This document shows positions 22,650 to 32,194 of a stretch of DNA of 64,000 nucleotides, piece after piece. The notes beneath the pieces were generated by a model, which saw only the letters and a program-made list of their open reading frames with translations, ran no database searches and was not told the DNA's origin. Made by a program: the position numbers and the translations under genes. Numbering within the stretch: the first letter of the stretch is position 1; the number at the start of each line of letters is the position of its first letter. The stretch lies in the NCBI GenBank assembly GCA_030220185.1, contig JASPKZ010001598.1, positions 1,570,501 through 1,634,500 on the forward strand. The letters run 5' to 3'. This DNA is from Diploptera punctata. Its lineage: Eukaryota; Arthropoda; Insecta; Blattodea; Blaberidae.

Positions 22650-23670
22650 TCTTGACGTCCCAACTCCTTTCAAAAAATGTTAAACTGAAAATATATAAAA
22701 ATATTATTCTACCAAACACTGAAAGATAATATGAAAATGTCGAAATTCCAAATGATATGAGGAACTAAACATTAAAGAATAAAACAAGAAGACATACTAG
22801 ATTGAAGTTTTATAAAACATTGGCAGTTCTTGCATTACTTTATGGGAGTGAAACTTGGGTACGATAATGACCAAAAAATTGCAAAGTAGAATACAAAGCG
22901 CAGAAATGAACTTCCTTAGAAGAACAAAAGGCTGCACAAGATTGGATCGGATAAGGAATGAAGATATAAGAACAGAGATAAATAAGCTTAGATATCCATT
23001 GGATGAGAAAATCAGAGAATATAGAGAGAAATGGTTTACACATGTGGAAAGAATGAATGTAACAAGATTACCAAGAGCAGCATTCAACTACAAGCCAAGA
23101 TGTTCAAGGAATGTAGGAAGACCAGTGAAAAGATGGACAGAACAACTGTGAGGCGGAACAGGCAATTTGCCTAGCCCGTGAAGTGAAGAAGAAGAACAAG
23201 ATTCTACCAGTTATATTATATGGATGCAAAACATGAACTCTTACTTTAAGAGAGGAAAGGAGATTACGATTATTTGAGAATAAATTTCTTAGGAAAATTT
23301 TTGGACCAAAGAAAGATGAACAGGTATGTGAATGGAGAAGGTTACATAACAGTGAACTACAAGGTCTCTATAGGAAGCCAGATATAATAACAACAGTTAG
23401 GTCTTGTAGACTGCAATGAGCAGGACATGTGGCACGAATGGGGAATGAAAGACTTGCATGGAAGCTTCTTGTAGGAAAACCAGAGGAAAACACCCAGTTG
23501 GTAGACGAAGAACGAGGTGGAAGAATAACATTAACTAAGAGTTGAGGGAAGTAGATTATAGCCTACAAGGAATGATTGAAAAAAATTAGCTCAGGATAGG
23601 GATATATGGAAAACTTATGTCCGCGCGGCCACGAACCTACATGTTCGATAGTGCCAGTGATTTAGTTATT
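22650..23670 (+). mobile_element. LINE family A, copy 5, split by LINE B
   Basis: Family A tail from 22,650, interrupted at 22,715-23,200 and resumed at 23,201 with ATTCTACCAGTTATATTATA, through GPKKDEQVCEWRR- and PRRW-like blocks to the GATAGTGCCAGTG end at 23,658. It has TA-GCC-TA at 23,559-23,565. Pseudogenic. Confidence 0.88.
22715..23200 (+). mobile_element. LINE family B tail nested in LINE A
   Basis: Encodes LKFYKTLAVLALLYGSETWV, MNFLRRTKGCTRLDRIRNED, KWFTHVERMNVTRLPR and RNVGRPVKRWTEQL with one stop. Then comes the 3' stem GCGGAACAGGCAATTTGCC and a GAA tail. A perfect 9-bp duplication ATTCTACCA (22,706-22,714 and 23,201-23,209) proves insertion into the older LINE A. Confidence 0.93.
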
Positions 23671-23773
23671 ACTTCTTAGCAATTTTTCTACTCATATTCC
23701 TCTAAATATGTTACATGGGCTGCTGGGAAAATAATTTGAGAAGGGACTAAAGTTATTTAAGGGCACATAAGGC

Positions 23774-23911
23774 AGACTGTTGAAGATGCATCAATCGCCT
23801 GAATTTTTCATCCTGCGACGTTGTCTTATTGCATAATTGATACTTTTCAACAAGTCACTGTAGGCTACATTTCTTCCCTTTTGCTGGGAAGCATATATCA
23901 TATAGGCCTAA
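23774..23911 (+). repeat. Repeat R4, left unit
   Basis: About 140 bp starting GACTGTTGAAGATGCATC, repeated in direct orientation at 24,481-24,629. The two units bracket R1 copy b. Confidence 0.85.
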
Positions 23912-23914
23912 TTA

Positions 23915-24459
23915 CACTGAGCAACAAAAAAGAAACTTTTTATTTCTCACAGAAAGAAAAATATGTGATTCTGATAGTATCTTTTCTCCTGAATTCAAAT
24001 ATGATATCGGTTCTCTCCATCACGCAAGGTTTCCGAGAAACACGAATTTATAATTTCAAACACTTCAATATTTTCTACATTCATAACTACACAATATTTG
24101 AACATTCGAACTCACCTAGAAAGTAAGAAATGACTAGTTTCTCATATATTTCACCTATGGAGCATCCCTCTTGATGGTGCAACAATAATCGGCCAGCATA
24201 TTACGATTCCATTTGCCTTGATATATCCTTTCCATAGCTGAAATTTCCTGATTAAAGTGTTCCCCGTTTTATTTTACAATGAAAAAATGGACGAAAAAAG
24301 TTTATTAAAAAAATCGTTATTTAAATCCATTAATTGAAATTGAAATAAAAAAACTGTGGGTGATGGAGAAATTCAGAATACATATTTAAAAACACGATAA
24401 AAAAACTGCATTAAGTACAACTATTGGTACTCATGAGACAAAAATCATGTTGACCAGTG
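23915..24459 (-). mobile_element. Repeat R1 copy b (CACTG-ended element)
   Basis: Complete 545-bp minus-strand copy with CACTGAGCAACA on the left and the complement of CACTGGTCAACA on the right. Flanks are TTA and TTG, so the 3-bp duplication has one mismatch. CACTG ends with 3-bp target duplications are characteristic of EnSpm/CACTA-type DNA transposons. The element is too short for a transposase. It is empty at both TA sites used for comparison in the findings. Confidence 0.8.
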
Positions 24460-24480
24460 TTGTTTCATGGCACACAATGC

Positions 24481-24629
24481 TGACTGTTGAAGATGCATCA
24501 ATCGTCTGACTTTTTCATTCTGCGACGTTGTTTTATTGCCTAATTGATACTTTTCAACGAGTCACTGTAGGCTACATTTCTTCCCTTTCGCTGGAAAGCA
24601 TAAAGTCTATCATATAGGCCTACGCCTAA
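24481..24629 (+). repeat. Repeat R4, right unit
   Basis: Direct repeat of 23,774-23,911 with about 90 percent identity by eye; both contain CACTGTAGGCTACATTTCTTCC. Confidence 0.85.
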
Positions 24630-24974
24630 TAATGATTGTCAGGAATATAGAGAAAGAATTCGGTTTTACCTTCATATTAGTAGGGGTTCTACGGGATTCT
24701 ATGCCACAATGCTACCTATATTCAAATAAAAAACGAAAAAATACACAATTTATTGTTGCCGTATGTGAATAAATACCTGATATATAGCCTATACAGTAAA
24801 ACTTGTTCAAAGGGAATTGCATGGGCTTTTTTTTTCACGTTAGAAAAAATTCTGCATTATAAAAAACTAAAACTTATTAACAATAACTTAGATTATAGAG
24901 TAAGGTATATGTTTTTTTTTTAGTATCTTGGATTAATTGTAGTTTCGCTGCCTTTGAAAAGAGGAGTAGGCCTA
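24630..24974. other. Unrecognised left flank of the LTR element
   Basis: AT-rich. On the minus strand the bases next to the LTR include a TTCAAAGGCAGCG stretch that might continue the pogo-like pseudogene on the far side of the LTR element; this is tentative. Confidence 0.3.
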
Positions 24975-24978
24975 TAGT

Positions 24979-26043
24979 TGGAGAGGGTTATTGTTGGGCC
25001 CTGAGGTAAAGATTGGATTTGGTGACACTAGGAATACTGAAGGAGTTCTCCATGTGTGAGAACTTAGGTTGCTCGGTTGGTATTCGGTAGAGTCGAGGTT
25101 CTTTTCTCGGGATTCCACGAGGACTTCGTCGGGCAGAATTAATGTGTAAAGAATGTCTGGTAAAAGTAGTTTATTCTTAACTTTTATACACTGCAAGTAA
25201 TTGTCTATATGTGAAGTGAATTTATCTAACTCTCGGAACGCAGTGTTTTTGAGAAGTTACTTTGTTTGATCGTATACGAGAAGAAAAGTGACGAGGAGAA
25301 GCCTCTCTCGCCTATAGGTAAATTAGTTACTCCCACTACCTCGATCACGTGGACCTAAGGTCTGTGCTTAGGCACATATAACGAAACATATAATTGGTTA
25401 ATGCGCCCTCCTATTTGATCCCGGGGGTGTTACAAATTTATTATTGGCGATTTACGCCTTCAGAGGTTGGACCTTTTTTCCCCGTGCTGGCTTCACGTAC
25501 AGTCTAGTCACAAACATTAGCTAGGCTTGGGTTTTTTCTTAGGCTTGGGTTTTTTCCTAGTCTTCCGACGCTAGAAACTTGCCATGTTCCCACACTTTTT
25601 GCTAACGATGTTTGTGTCAGGGTAAAACCCCCGCTTGCACATTTAGCTAATGAGTTATGGTTATCACGCTAAATCAGTTAACTGGAGGCTTAGAAGATAT
25701 TTCTACTCAATCTGTCTAGCAAAGGATTATTGTCATTAGTAAGTTATTATCATGTGTCAGCCACTTCCGTCTTCACAAAAGAAAGGGTTACATTACCTGA
25801 GTTGTCTGCCTTCTTTAATAACTAATAATTTGATTACATTGATGCTGACTTCTTTGGATCATTTTATATGGCCTTTGCTCCTACATAATCAGGTTCTACT
25901 CGCTTTCCTGATCAATTTGAATATAAATATGACCTAAGTCCAGTAACTGCTTCATTTAATGTTGTTATAATTTCATCTGATTATTATTGCCGATAGGGAT
26001 TTATTTAGATTTACACAGGATGCTGTATGAATGGATTGCCACA
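24979..26043 (-). repeat. 3' LTR
   Basis: 1,065 bp. It differs from the 5' LTR only by two single-T length changes in homopolymers (near 25,409 and 25,475), as far as I could see. The 60- to 75-codon open frames inside are present in both LTRs and are not thought to be genes. The sequence just internal to it (on the minus strand, TATAGGGCATT) is a poor polypurine tract. Confidence 0.95.
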
Positions 26044-28370
26044 AATGCCCTATAAACAAATGGAAAAATCAAGGGATTTTTTTATTTGTTATAATCCTCT
26101 CGCGTAATATAATGCTAGTATCATAGCTATAGTGGCCTTTAAAGAAAAAATGGCTATAATATTTTGGTAAGAGCACGTTAATCCTGAGAGTGTTGCCAGC
26201 ACGTCAATTATGTTCAGATTGTAAACACTGATATGTATCCCTTTTACCTGGGATCGTTCTTTGAGGTTAAATAGACTCACTTTCTGCAATATAGACATAC
26301 ATAAATATTCATAAAGAAAAAAAAAAAGATACACCCTTAATATAAATTTGGTGGCCTACTCAAACCATTCATGCTTATACAATTACCATTCAAAACTATT
26401 TAGTTGAATACCAGTATAGCATAAATTGCTTCTTCATGTGTAACTGTTTATTTTCAATTTAATTTACACCTTAATATCTACCTACATTATAATGTGCGTC
26501 TACAGCTTGGGAATTCATTTGCGATGAACCAGTTTTGTCTACTTCAAACCATATGTCGAATAATACTTCAGTTTTGCTAAATTTAATTTAAATTGAGTCA
26601 ATAAGACTTATTTACATGGATCTATATCTTTGCGACCAAAATACTAAAATATCGCGTTTAAGCAGCTGTGCTATCGTTATACAATTATTATTGATAGTAT
26701 TACCCCCTGATATCATTTTTTTTCCCATAGGTATTGCATACATACGAATTCATCATGATTATTAATCCATGAAATATTCATGATTCTTAATATTTATTCT
26801 CAACATACTTCGGCCATTTACTTTGCCAAAGCATAGCTGTCATTACTCAGCCAAACGACGTTATTTTCTTAAGCGTGCAAAATCATTTCCTTCGAATACA
26901 GAATCGCATAGTATGTCACATTCGCTTCCACCAGCGACCATGACTCCATCTCATCTCATTATTAACATCGAATACAAATTCGCACAAATTGTCACATTCG
27001 CTTCCATCAGCGATCATGACCTCATCTCATCTCATTATTAACATCGAATACAAATTCGCACAAATTGTCACATTCGCTTCCACCAGCGACCATGACTTCA
27101 TCTCATCTCATTATTAGATAATACGGGATCCCTTGCCCTCAAATATTTTCAACAAAATAGCACGTGTTATACAAACACAGTGACGTGCCGCTTCGGCCCA
27201 CGTCTACAAATTAAATTCTGTAAATATAATCAACAAATAAATTCCTCACGCTTTATAGGTTCACACCGTCACTCGGCCTTTCAATTAAGGTGCATTGAGC
27301 TTCACCCTGTCTCATTAGCTCCTATGTTTACGCTGTCTGATTGTTATTTTGGACAAAGAGTCATAATCATCATGATATTATTCGTATTCAGATTGTTGTA
27401 CAAGTTTCTTCAATTACCTATATGTATTAAACAATGACAATGGCCTATCTGGGCTCATTTTAACATTTACTGGATTAAGTAGATACTGCAGCTTCCTGCT
27501 CGAGCGATTGGGTTAAAACATTTAAAAATATAGATCCATTCTCTATCGATAAGTTCAAATCAACAATTTATTAATCACCCTCAATCTTAGCTGAAAGTGG
27601 ACATGCATGTGTTATGTATTCACCCTAATTCAATTAATTATATCATATTCATCAATATGGGGGTATTATCATGATTAATATCTAAATTGACATTTCACTT
27701 TATTTTTTTTCGTAGTCATTTTGCCCTTTCCTCTCGCGATTAGCGTTTTCATCTAGGCCTATTTAATCAATTTATTAGTGTTATTTATTTTAATTACTGA
27801 TTATATTTGGTACTTTACCATACAACACTATTTATTTTTTTTTTTTCACTAATACTTTCATTTATGTCCTAATCTCAGCTAGTATTGAGTTCGAATCCCG
27901 TGAAAACTGGTTCATGCATTTAAGTATAATTTATCAGGTCTTGTTTTTTTTTTTTTTCGTTTGGGGATTATGTAGAGCTTATATGTTTGTACCTTTTGTA
28001 TGTTATATCAAAATTTTGTCGGTATATAACCACTTCCTTACCTGGGTACTGCATAATTTCAGCGTTTACATTGACCTTTATCTCATACCTAAAATCACAG
28101 TAGTGTCTACCTGTGCACACAATACAATATAGTACAATGCAAGACATACACACATACGTAATATTCCATTCCGTTGTCATTCTTACGTGTAAAAATCTCT
28201 CCCTCCTATTTTTCGAGTGTCATTTTCACTGTCCGTCTATCTACCCTTAATACTATTAGTGTCTAATTTCACAGTCTGTTAACTCGCAAAGGCCTCCTGT
28301 ACTATTATTATATACATGTTTTGCGATACTACGCCCACACGCAACAAACTCTGAACACTCGCATGGTAAT
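26044..28370. other. Non-coding interior of the LTR element
   Basis: No frame on the minus strand resembles pol. Short frames on either strand lack motifs. It includes the 76-bp tandem repeat described separately and one TAGGCCTA near 27,755. Confidence 0.7.
26893..27116 (-). repeat. 76-bp tandem repeat inside the LTR element
   Basis: Units start at 26,915, 26,991 and 27,067 (exact 76-bp period) with GTCACATTCGCTTCCACCAG; the third stops after 50 bp. A diverged piece of about 20 bp precedes the first. Minisatellites in this position are known in other LTR elements; the function is unknown. Confidence 0.92.
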
Positions 28371-29171
28371 TTATCGGGTCTTTACAGCCTCAATCTTATC
28401 CTTAGATTCACATATGATGACTAGACTTTTGTCAAAATTTTTCAAATGATTCTTACTCCTATCATCTAGGTTAGTATGCGCCACAGAATTACTAGCGATC
28501 TCTGGGTTCCCTAGTATCTCTGTACGTGCATATGTTTTGTGATTAGCCGTCGTCCAAGAAACACTCTCCGACGCGTATGATTCATTTTCGGGGTTCCTAT
28601 CCTTTTGACCTCTACTATTTATGTTCTTTGTGATGACACTTATTTCATCATTTAGTTTACTAATTTCGTTAGTCACTTTCTGTTCTATATTAGTGCCTAA
28701 CTCATTAAATCTAGGCTCTACTATCATTTCAATCAATTCAGAGCGTTTATCCTGCTCTGCAATTTTCTGAGCTACTTGGGGCTTTAGTGTTTCTTGTTCG
28801 TGGGCTGGCTTTTGTACAAATAGACACATATAATTTACCCTTTTGTCCGAGTTCTCTACACTACAGAGCACATTCTTGTCGACTCGTTTTATTTCCCCTT
28901 GTAATTCCTCCTGTTTCTCCCCTAAGTTAGTTTGTAACGTTATTATACTGTTGTTCATCTCTGTTCTCATTTGACTTATTACCCTGTTTTCTGTTTTCTC
29001 TAGGTCTTTAATAAGTTTTTGTTCCATTTTATTTATCTTTAGTTCTACACACGCTGACGATTCATTTATTTTCGCCTCTAGCATCTCTCTATTTTTTCCC
29101 ATCTCATCCCTTAATGTTTCTTTCAACGTAAATACATCTTTTCCCTGCTTATCTCCATCTGTCCTCTCCAA
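28371..29171 (-). CDS. Gag-like coiled-coil frame, second part
   Basis: 266 codons open, beginning at a non-ATG codon overlapping the end of the first frame, so it is best read as a continuation in the -1 frame. The sequence is strongly charged with heptad character: LKETLRDEMGKNREMLEAK, KMEQKLIKDLEKTENRVIS, EQKVTNEISKLNDEISV. A long alpha-helical N-terminal Gag domain is typical of some arthropod LTR elements. No CCHC zinc knuckle, protease or RT motif follows. No canonical slippery heptamer is in phase in the 49-bp overlap, so a 1-bp mutation near the GGGAAAAG run is more likely than programmed frameshifting. Probably the structural protein of the element; Gag identity is inferred from position. 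Confidence 0.65.
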   Translation of the reverse strand: MERTDGDKQGKDVFTLKETLRDEMGKNREMLEAKINESSACVELKINKMEQKLIKDLEKTENRVISQMRTEMNNSIITLQTNLGEKQEELQGEIKRVDKNVLCSVENSDKRVNYMCLFVQKPAHEQETLKPQVAQKIAEQDKRSELIEMIVEPRFNELGTNIEQKVTNEISKLNDEISVITKNINSRGQKDRNPENESYASESVSWTTANHKTYARTEILGNPEIASNSVAHTNLDDRSKNHLKNFDKSLVIICESKDKIEAVKTR

Positions 29172-29560
29172 GTTTCAAGTTCCCGTTTCATATTCCTCTG
29201 CATTGCCTCTAAATCCATTTTCCTATTTCTATCTATCGTCTCTAAATCCATTTTCCTACTTCTATCCATCTCCTCTATTCTCGACATTAGCATTTCCATG
29301 TATTTCATGGTGTCGGTGCTTGGATTTCCCTTGTCCTCTACTTCCCCTCTAGCTTCTACTCTTGCGTTGTTTTCATTACTTTCCCCTGTGCTCTGCTCTA
29401 AGTTCTCTCTGCCATCTTCGTTGTCCTCTCCCATCCTTACGATTTCGTTCTCTCCTTCAATCAGTTGCCCACAAGCCTTCTCCCTAATCTCTTCGTGTTT
29501 CCTATCCATTTTTTTATCTTTATTTGCCTGCCTCTTTCTATTCCTACTTCTTAACAACAT
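29123..29560 (-). CDS. Gag-like frame, first part
   Basis: 145 codons with a true ATG at 29,558-29,560, about 230 bp downstream of the primer-binding site, the usual place for gag. Starts MLLRSRNRKRQANKDKKM, a basic cluster that could act as a nuclear-targeting or RNA-binding patch, then an acidic segment. It ends with repeated units of the type MDRSRKMDLETIDRNRKMDL, an internal repeat of about 11 residues. It runs into the second frame at 29,171-29,123. The product is unknown outside its context; Gag-like by position and coiled-coil composition. Confidence 0.65.
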   Translation of the reverse strand: MLLRSRNRKRQANKDKKMDRKHEEIREKACGQLIEGENEIVRMGEDNEDGRENLEQSTGESNENNARVEARGEVEDKGNPSTDTMKYMEMLMSRIEEMDRSRKMDLETIDRNRKMDLEAMQRNMKRELETWRGQMEISREKMYLR

Positions 29561-29792
29561 AAATACACACAGATATATTCTCCGTTAAATCACTGTAATA
29601 TTTTGATTTCTTATATAGGTAAAAAGTAAAAAAAATGCTTATTCTGTTGTTGTGTCACTTACTGCTTCCTTCCTTCAGTTGCTGTCTGTCTGCTTGTTGC
29701 CATCATCTTCTCTGTCCTGGTTGCCTCGTGGTCGTGGGACTTAGTCGTTCTGCCGTTGATTTCTATTCGTGTGTTACTTTACGACCTATTCT

Positions 29793-29810
29793 GCCCCACG
29801 TTGGGCGCCA
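29793..29810 (-). promoter_or_regulatory. Primer-binding site, tRNA-Lys type
   Basis: Minus strand reads TGGCGCCCAACGTGGGGC, 3 bases after the 5' LTR. This is the 18-nt sequence known as the tRNA-Lys1,2 primer site in several retroelements. It fixes the orientation of the element and marks the start of minus-strand DNA synthesis. Confidence 0.93.
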
Positions 29811-29813
29811 ATA

Positions 29814-30880
29814 TGGAGAGGGTTATTGTTGGGCCCTGAGGTAAAGATTGGATTTGGTGACACTAGGAATACTGAAGGAGTTCTCCATGTGTGAGAACTT
29901 AGGTTGCTCGGTTGGTATTCGGTAGAGTCGAGGTTCTTTTCTCGGGATTCCACGAGGACTTCGTCGGGCAGAATTAATGTGTAAAGAATGTCTGGTAAAA
30001 GTAGTTTATTCTTAACTTTTATACACTGCAAGTAATTGTCTATATGTGAAGTGAATTTATCTAACTCTCGGAACGCAGTGTTTTTGAGAAGTTACTTTGT
30101 TTGATCGTATACGAGAAGAAAAGTGACGAGGAGAAGCCTCTCTCGCCTATAGGTAAATTAGTTACTCCCACTACCTCGATCACGTGGACCTAAGGTCTGT
30201 GCTTAGGCACATATAACGAAACATATAATTGGTTAATGCGCCCTCCTATTTTGATCCCGGGGGTGTTACAAATTTATTATTGGCGATTTACGCCTTCAGA
30301 GGTTGGACCTTTTTTTCCCCGTGCTGGCTTCACGTACAGTCTAGTCACAAACATTAGCTAGGCTTGGGTTTTTTCTTAGGCTTGGGTTTTTTCCTAGTCT
30401 TCCGACGCTAGAAACTTGCCATGTTCCCACACTTTTTGCTAACGATGTTTGTGTCAGGGTAAAACCCCCGCTTGCACATTTAGCTAATGAGTTATGGTTA
30501 TCACGCTAAATCAGTTAACTGGAGGCTTAGAAGATATTTCTACTCAATCTGTCTAGCAAAGGATTATTGTCATTAGTAAGTTATTATCATGTGTCAGCCA
30601 CTTCCGTCTTCACAAAAGAAAGGGTTACATTACCTGAGTTGTCTGCCTTCTTTAATAACTAATAATTTGATTACATTGATGCTGACTTCTTTGGATCATT
30701 TTATATGGCCTTTGCTCCTACATAATCAGGTTCTACTCGCTTTCCTGATCAATTTGAATATAAATATGACCTAAGTCCAGTAACTGCTTCATTTAATGTT
30801 GTTATAATTTCATCTGATTATTATTGCCGATAGGGATTTATTTAGATTTACACAGGATGCTGTATGAATGGATTGCCACA
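29814..30880 (-). repeat. 5' LTR
   Basis: 1,067 bp, near identical to the 3' LTR. It should contain the promoter; I could not place a convincing TATA box or polyadenylation signal. Confidence 0.95.
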
Positions 30881-30884
30881 TAGT

Positions 30885-31232
30885 ATGTATGAGCGACTTT
30901 GACGGTAACGCGCAAAAAACAGTCCCATTTCATCAGCGTTAAAAATGTCTCTTGGGCGCGTATCCTCAAATTAAAGTAAGCAGTTTCGGTTTCCGCTCAC
31001 TAACTACACTTTCGTCCACATCCTTTGATTCCCGCAAATTTCATTCCACACTACATTGTGTCGTCTTTTAAAACAGTCCAGGCAACCTGAAGATGCCTTG
31101 AAATCGTTATTCCCTAGGGACTTAGCAACAGCTAGAGCTTGATTTTGGAGCATCGGTCCGGAAATTTGGAGACTTATTTTCAATCACTTTCACTTTTTCG
31201 TTTAATGACAATGATACATACGTTTTAGCCAT
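30885..31232 (-). pseudogene. Pogo/Tigger-like transposase pseudogene, 5' part
   Basis: Minus strand starts MAKTYVSLSLNEKVKVIE, like the first helix-turn-helix of CENP-B/Tigger transposases. After a frameshift comes LAVAKSLGNNDFKASSG then FKRRHNVVWNEICG, matching the second DNA-binding domain (usual form FKASSGWLDRFKKRHN; here the Trp and Arg have become Cys). Then, after two stops, RPRDIFNADEMGLFF follows, containing the first catalytic Asp of the DDE domain. The copy ends at the LTR element insertion site. Clearly dead. It could descend from a transposon or from a domesticated jerky-like host gene. Confidence 0.8.
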
Positions 31233-31850
31233 CTTTATTCCGTATATCCAGAACGCTACCTCTGAAAGACCGGTCTCAGAACTTAAACTAATTTAAGATT
31301 TTACAGTGCAATGGTTAGGCCTATTTGTAAGACAGGTATCTGTGTTTCGCATAACGGGTGTGCAGTGAGACCGAAATAAAATTTCAGGTACAGGTAGAAT
31401 CTCTACTTCACCCAGATGCTCGAATCATTCCGTATTGGTTTTTTTTTTTTTTTTTTTTGCCTTCGGGAATTCAAGAAAGTGGAAACTAATTTATTTCTCT
31501 GTCTTTCCGCTTTATAAAATGTTTTTTCATTAATTGTGAAGAAATATCCTTCCTTTTCCGCGTTGGACAGATTCCGTATTATGCGAAATAAATAGGCCTA
31601 CATGTAAAATTACTATTATTTCGCCGGGACTAATAAATTTGTTCATATTGGACAGATTTCCGCATTATTCACATTCCGGACCAAACAAGTTTTACCTTAG
31701 GCCCTATATAGGCCTATATTCGTTGATTTCCAAAAAAAACATTTTATGAGCCTGAAAATCTTCTGATTCGACAGGCCTACCCATCGGCTTAAAGTCCCTC
31801 CTGGATTTCTCCATTTTAAGCCATAAGAGGATGGTAACCTCTTTGGTGTA
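31233..31850. other. Unrecognised sequence
   Basis: A poly-T run of 20 at 31,439-31,458; otherwise no feature. Confidence 0.45.
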
Positions 31851-31854
31851 ATAA

Positions 31855-31952
31855 TACTCAAAATATTCACAATGAATAGGGAGAGATGGAAGGAATCATT
31901 GTGAATTCGGAACAGGCGAATCGCCTAAACCTTGAAGAGAAGAAGAAGAATG
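31855..31952 (+). mobile_element. LINE family B 3' end, very short
   Basis: Holds only the last codons, the stem CGGAACAGGCGAATCGCCTA and a GAA tail, so truncated to about 100 bp. Confidence 0.7.
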
Positions 31953-31961
31953 AAAATCCAT

Positions 31962-32039
31962 CGATCCCGGCCAGGTTTGAACCCGCGACTCTCGGGACCA
32001 GAGGCAAGGAGCATACCCACTAGTCCACCGCGGCCGACG
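31962..32039 (-). mobile_element. SINE family 3 head (tRNA-like)
   Basis: Minus strand GGCCGCGGTGGACTAGTGGG, GCTCCTTGCCTCTGGTCCCG and GGGTTCAAACCTGGCC form a tRNA-like head with A- and B-box motifs. It is the family 3 head, not a free tRNA gene: the same sequence continues into a SINE body in other copies. Confidence 0.75.
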
Positions 32040-32044
32040 ATAGT

Positions 32045-32120
32045 TCATAATGCAGGTAGTGTATTTTCGTTGGGTGGAACTTAAGATGTCAGTTAATTTG
32101 TATTTAAATAATGATATTAA
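32045..32120 (-). mobile_element. LINE family E scrap
   Basis: GAACTTAAGATGTCAGTTAATTTG-like stretch matching the family E C terminus at 7,155-7,200. Confidence 0.55.
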
Positions 32121-32194
32121 GTGAAATACATATAGGCCTATAGGCGTAGGTATTTAGGCTGTAATAGAGGAATACATAAATAATAAATTACAAA

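Larger units (their letters stand above)
24979..30880 (-). mobile_element. Young non-autonomous LTR retrotransposon, 5.9 kb
   Basis: Complete element on the minus strand: 5' LTR 29,814-30,880, primer-binding site 29,793-29,810, Gag-like frames 29,560-28,371, about 2.3 kb of non-coding sequence, 3' LTR 24,979-26,043. A 4-bp duplication TAGT flanks it (24,975-24,978 and 30,881-30,884), and each LTR runs TG...CA. No protease, RT, RNase H or integrase motif is visible on either strand of the 3.8-kb interior. It must have been copied by enzymes supplied in trans, as in LARD-type elements. The tRNA-Lys-type primer site and TSD length fit Ty3/gypsy or BEL; the superfamily cannot be set without pol. 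Confidence 0.95.

Noticed and set aside
24972..25196. 74- to 81-codon frames repeated at 25.0 and 29.8 kb as duplicated genes
   Set aside because: They are the two LTR copies; duplication is explained by the retrotransposon.
26893..27116. Regular repeats resembling a CRISPR array
   Set aside because: Contiguous 76-bp tandem units without unique spacers, within a eukaryotic LTR element.
26044..28370. Search for RT, protease or integrase motifs
   Set aside because: No YXDD, DTG or HHCC-like pattern found by reading both strands; a profile search could still find decayed pieces.
28371..29560. Gag-like frames as a host coiled-coil gene
   Set aside because: They lie between a primer-binding site and LTRs of one element in the same orientation.
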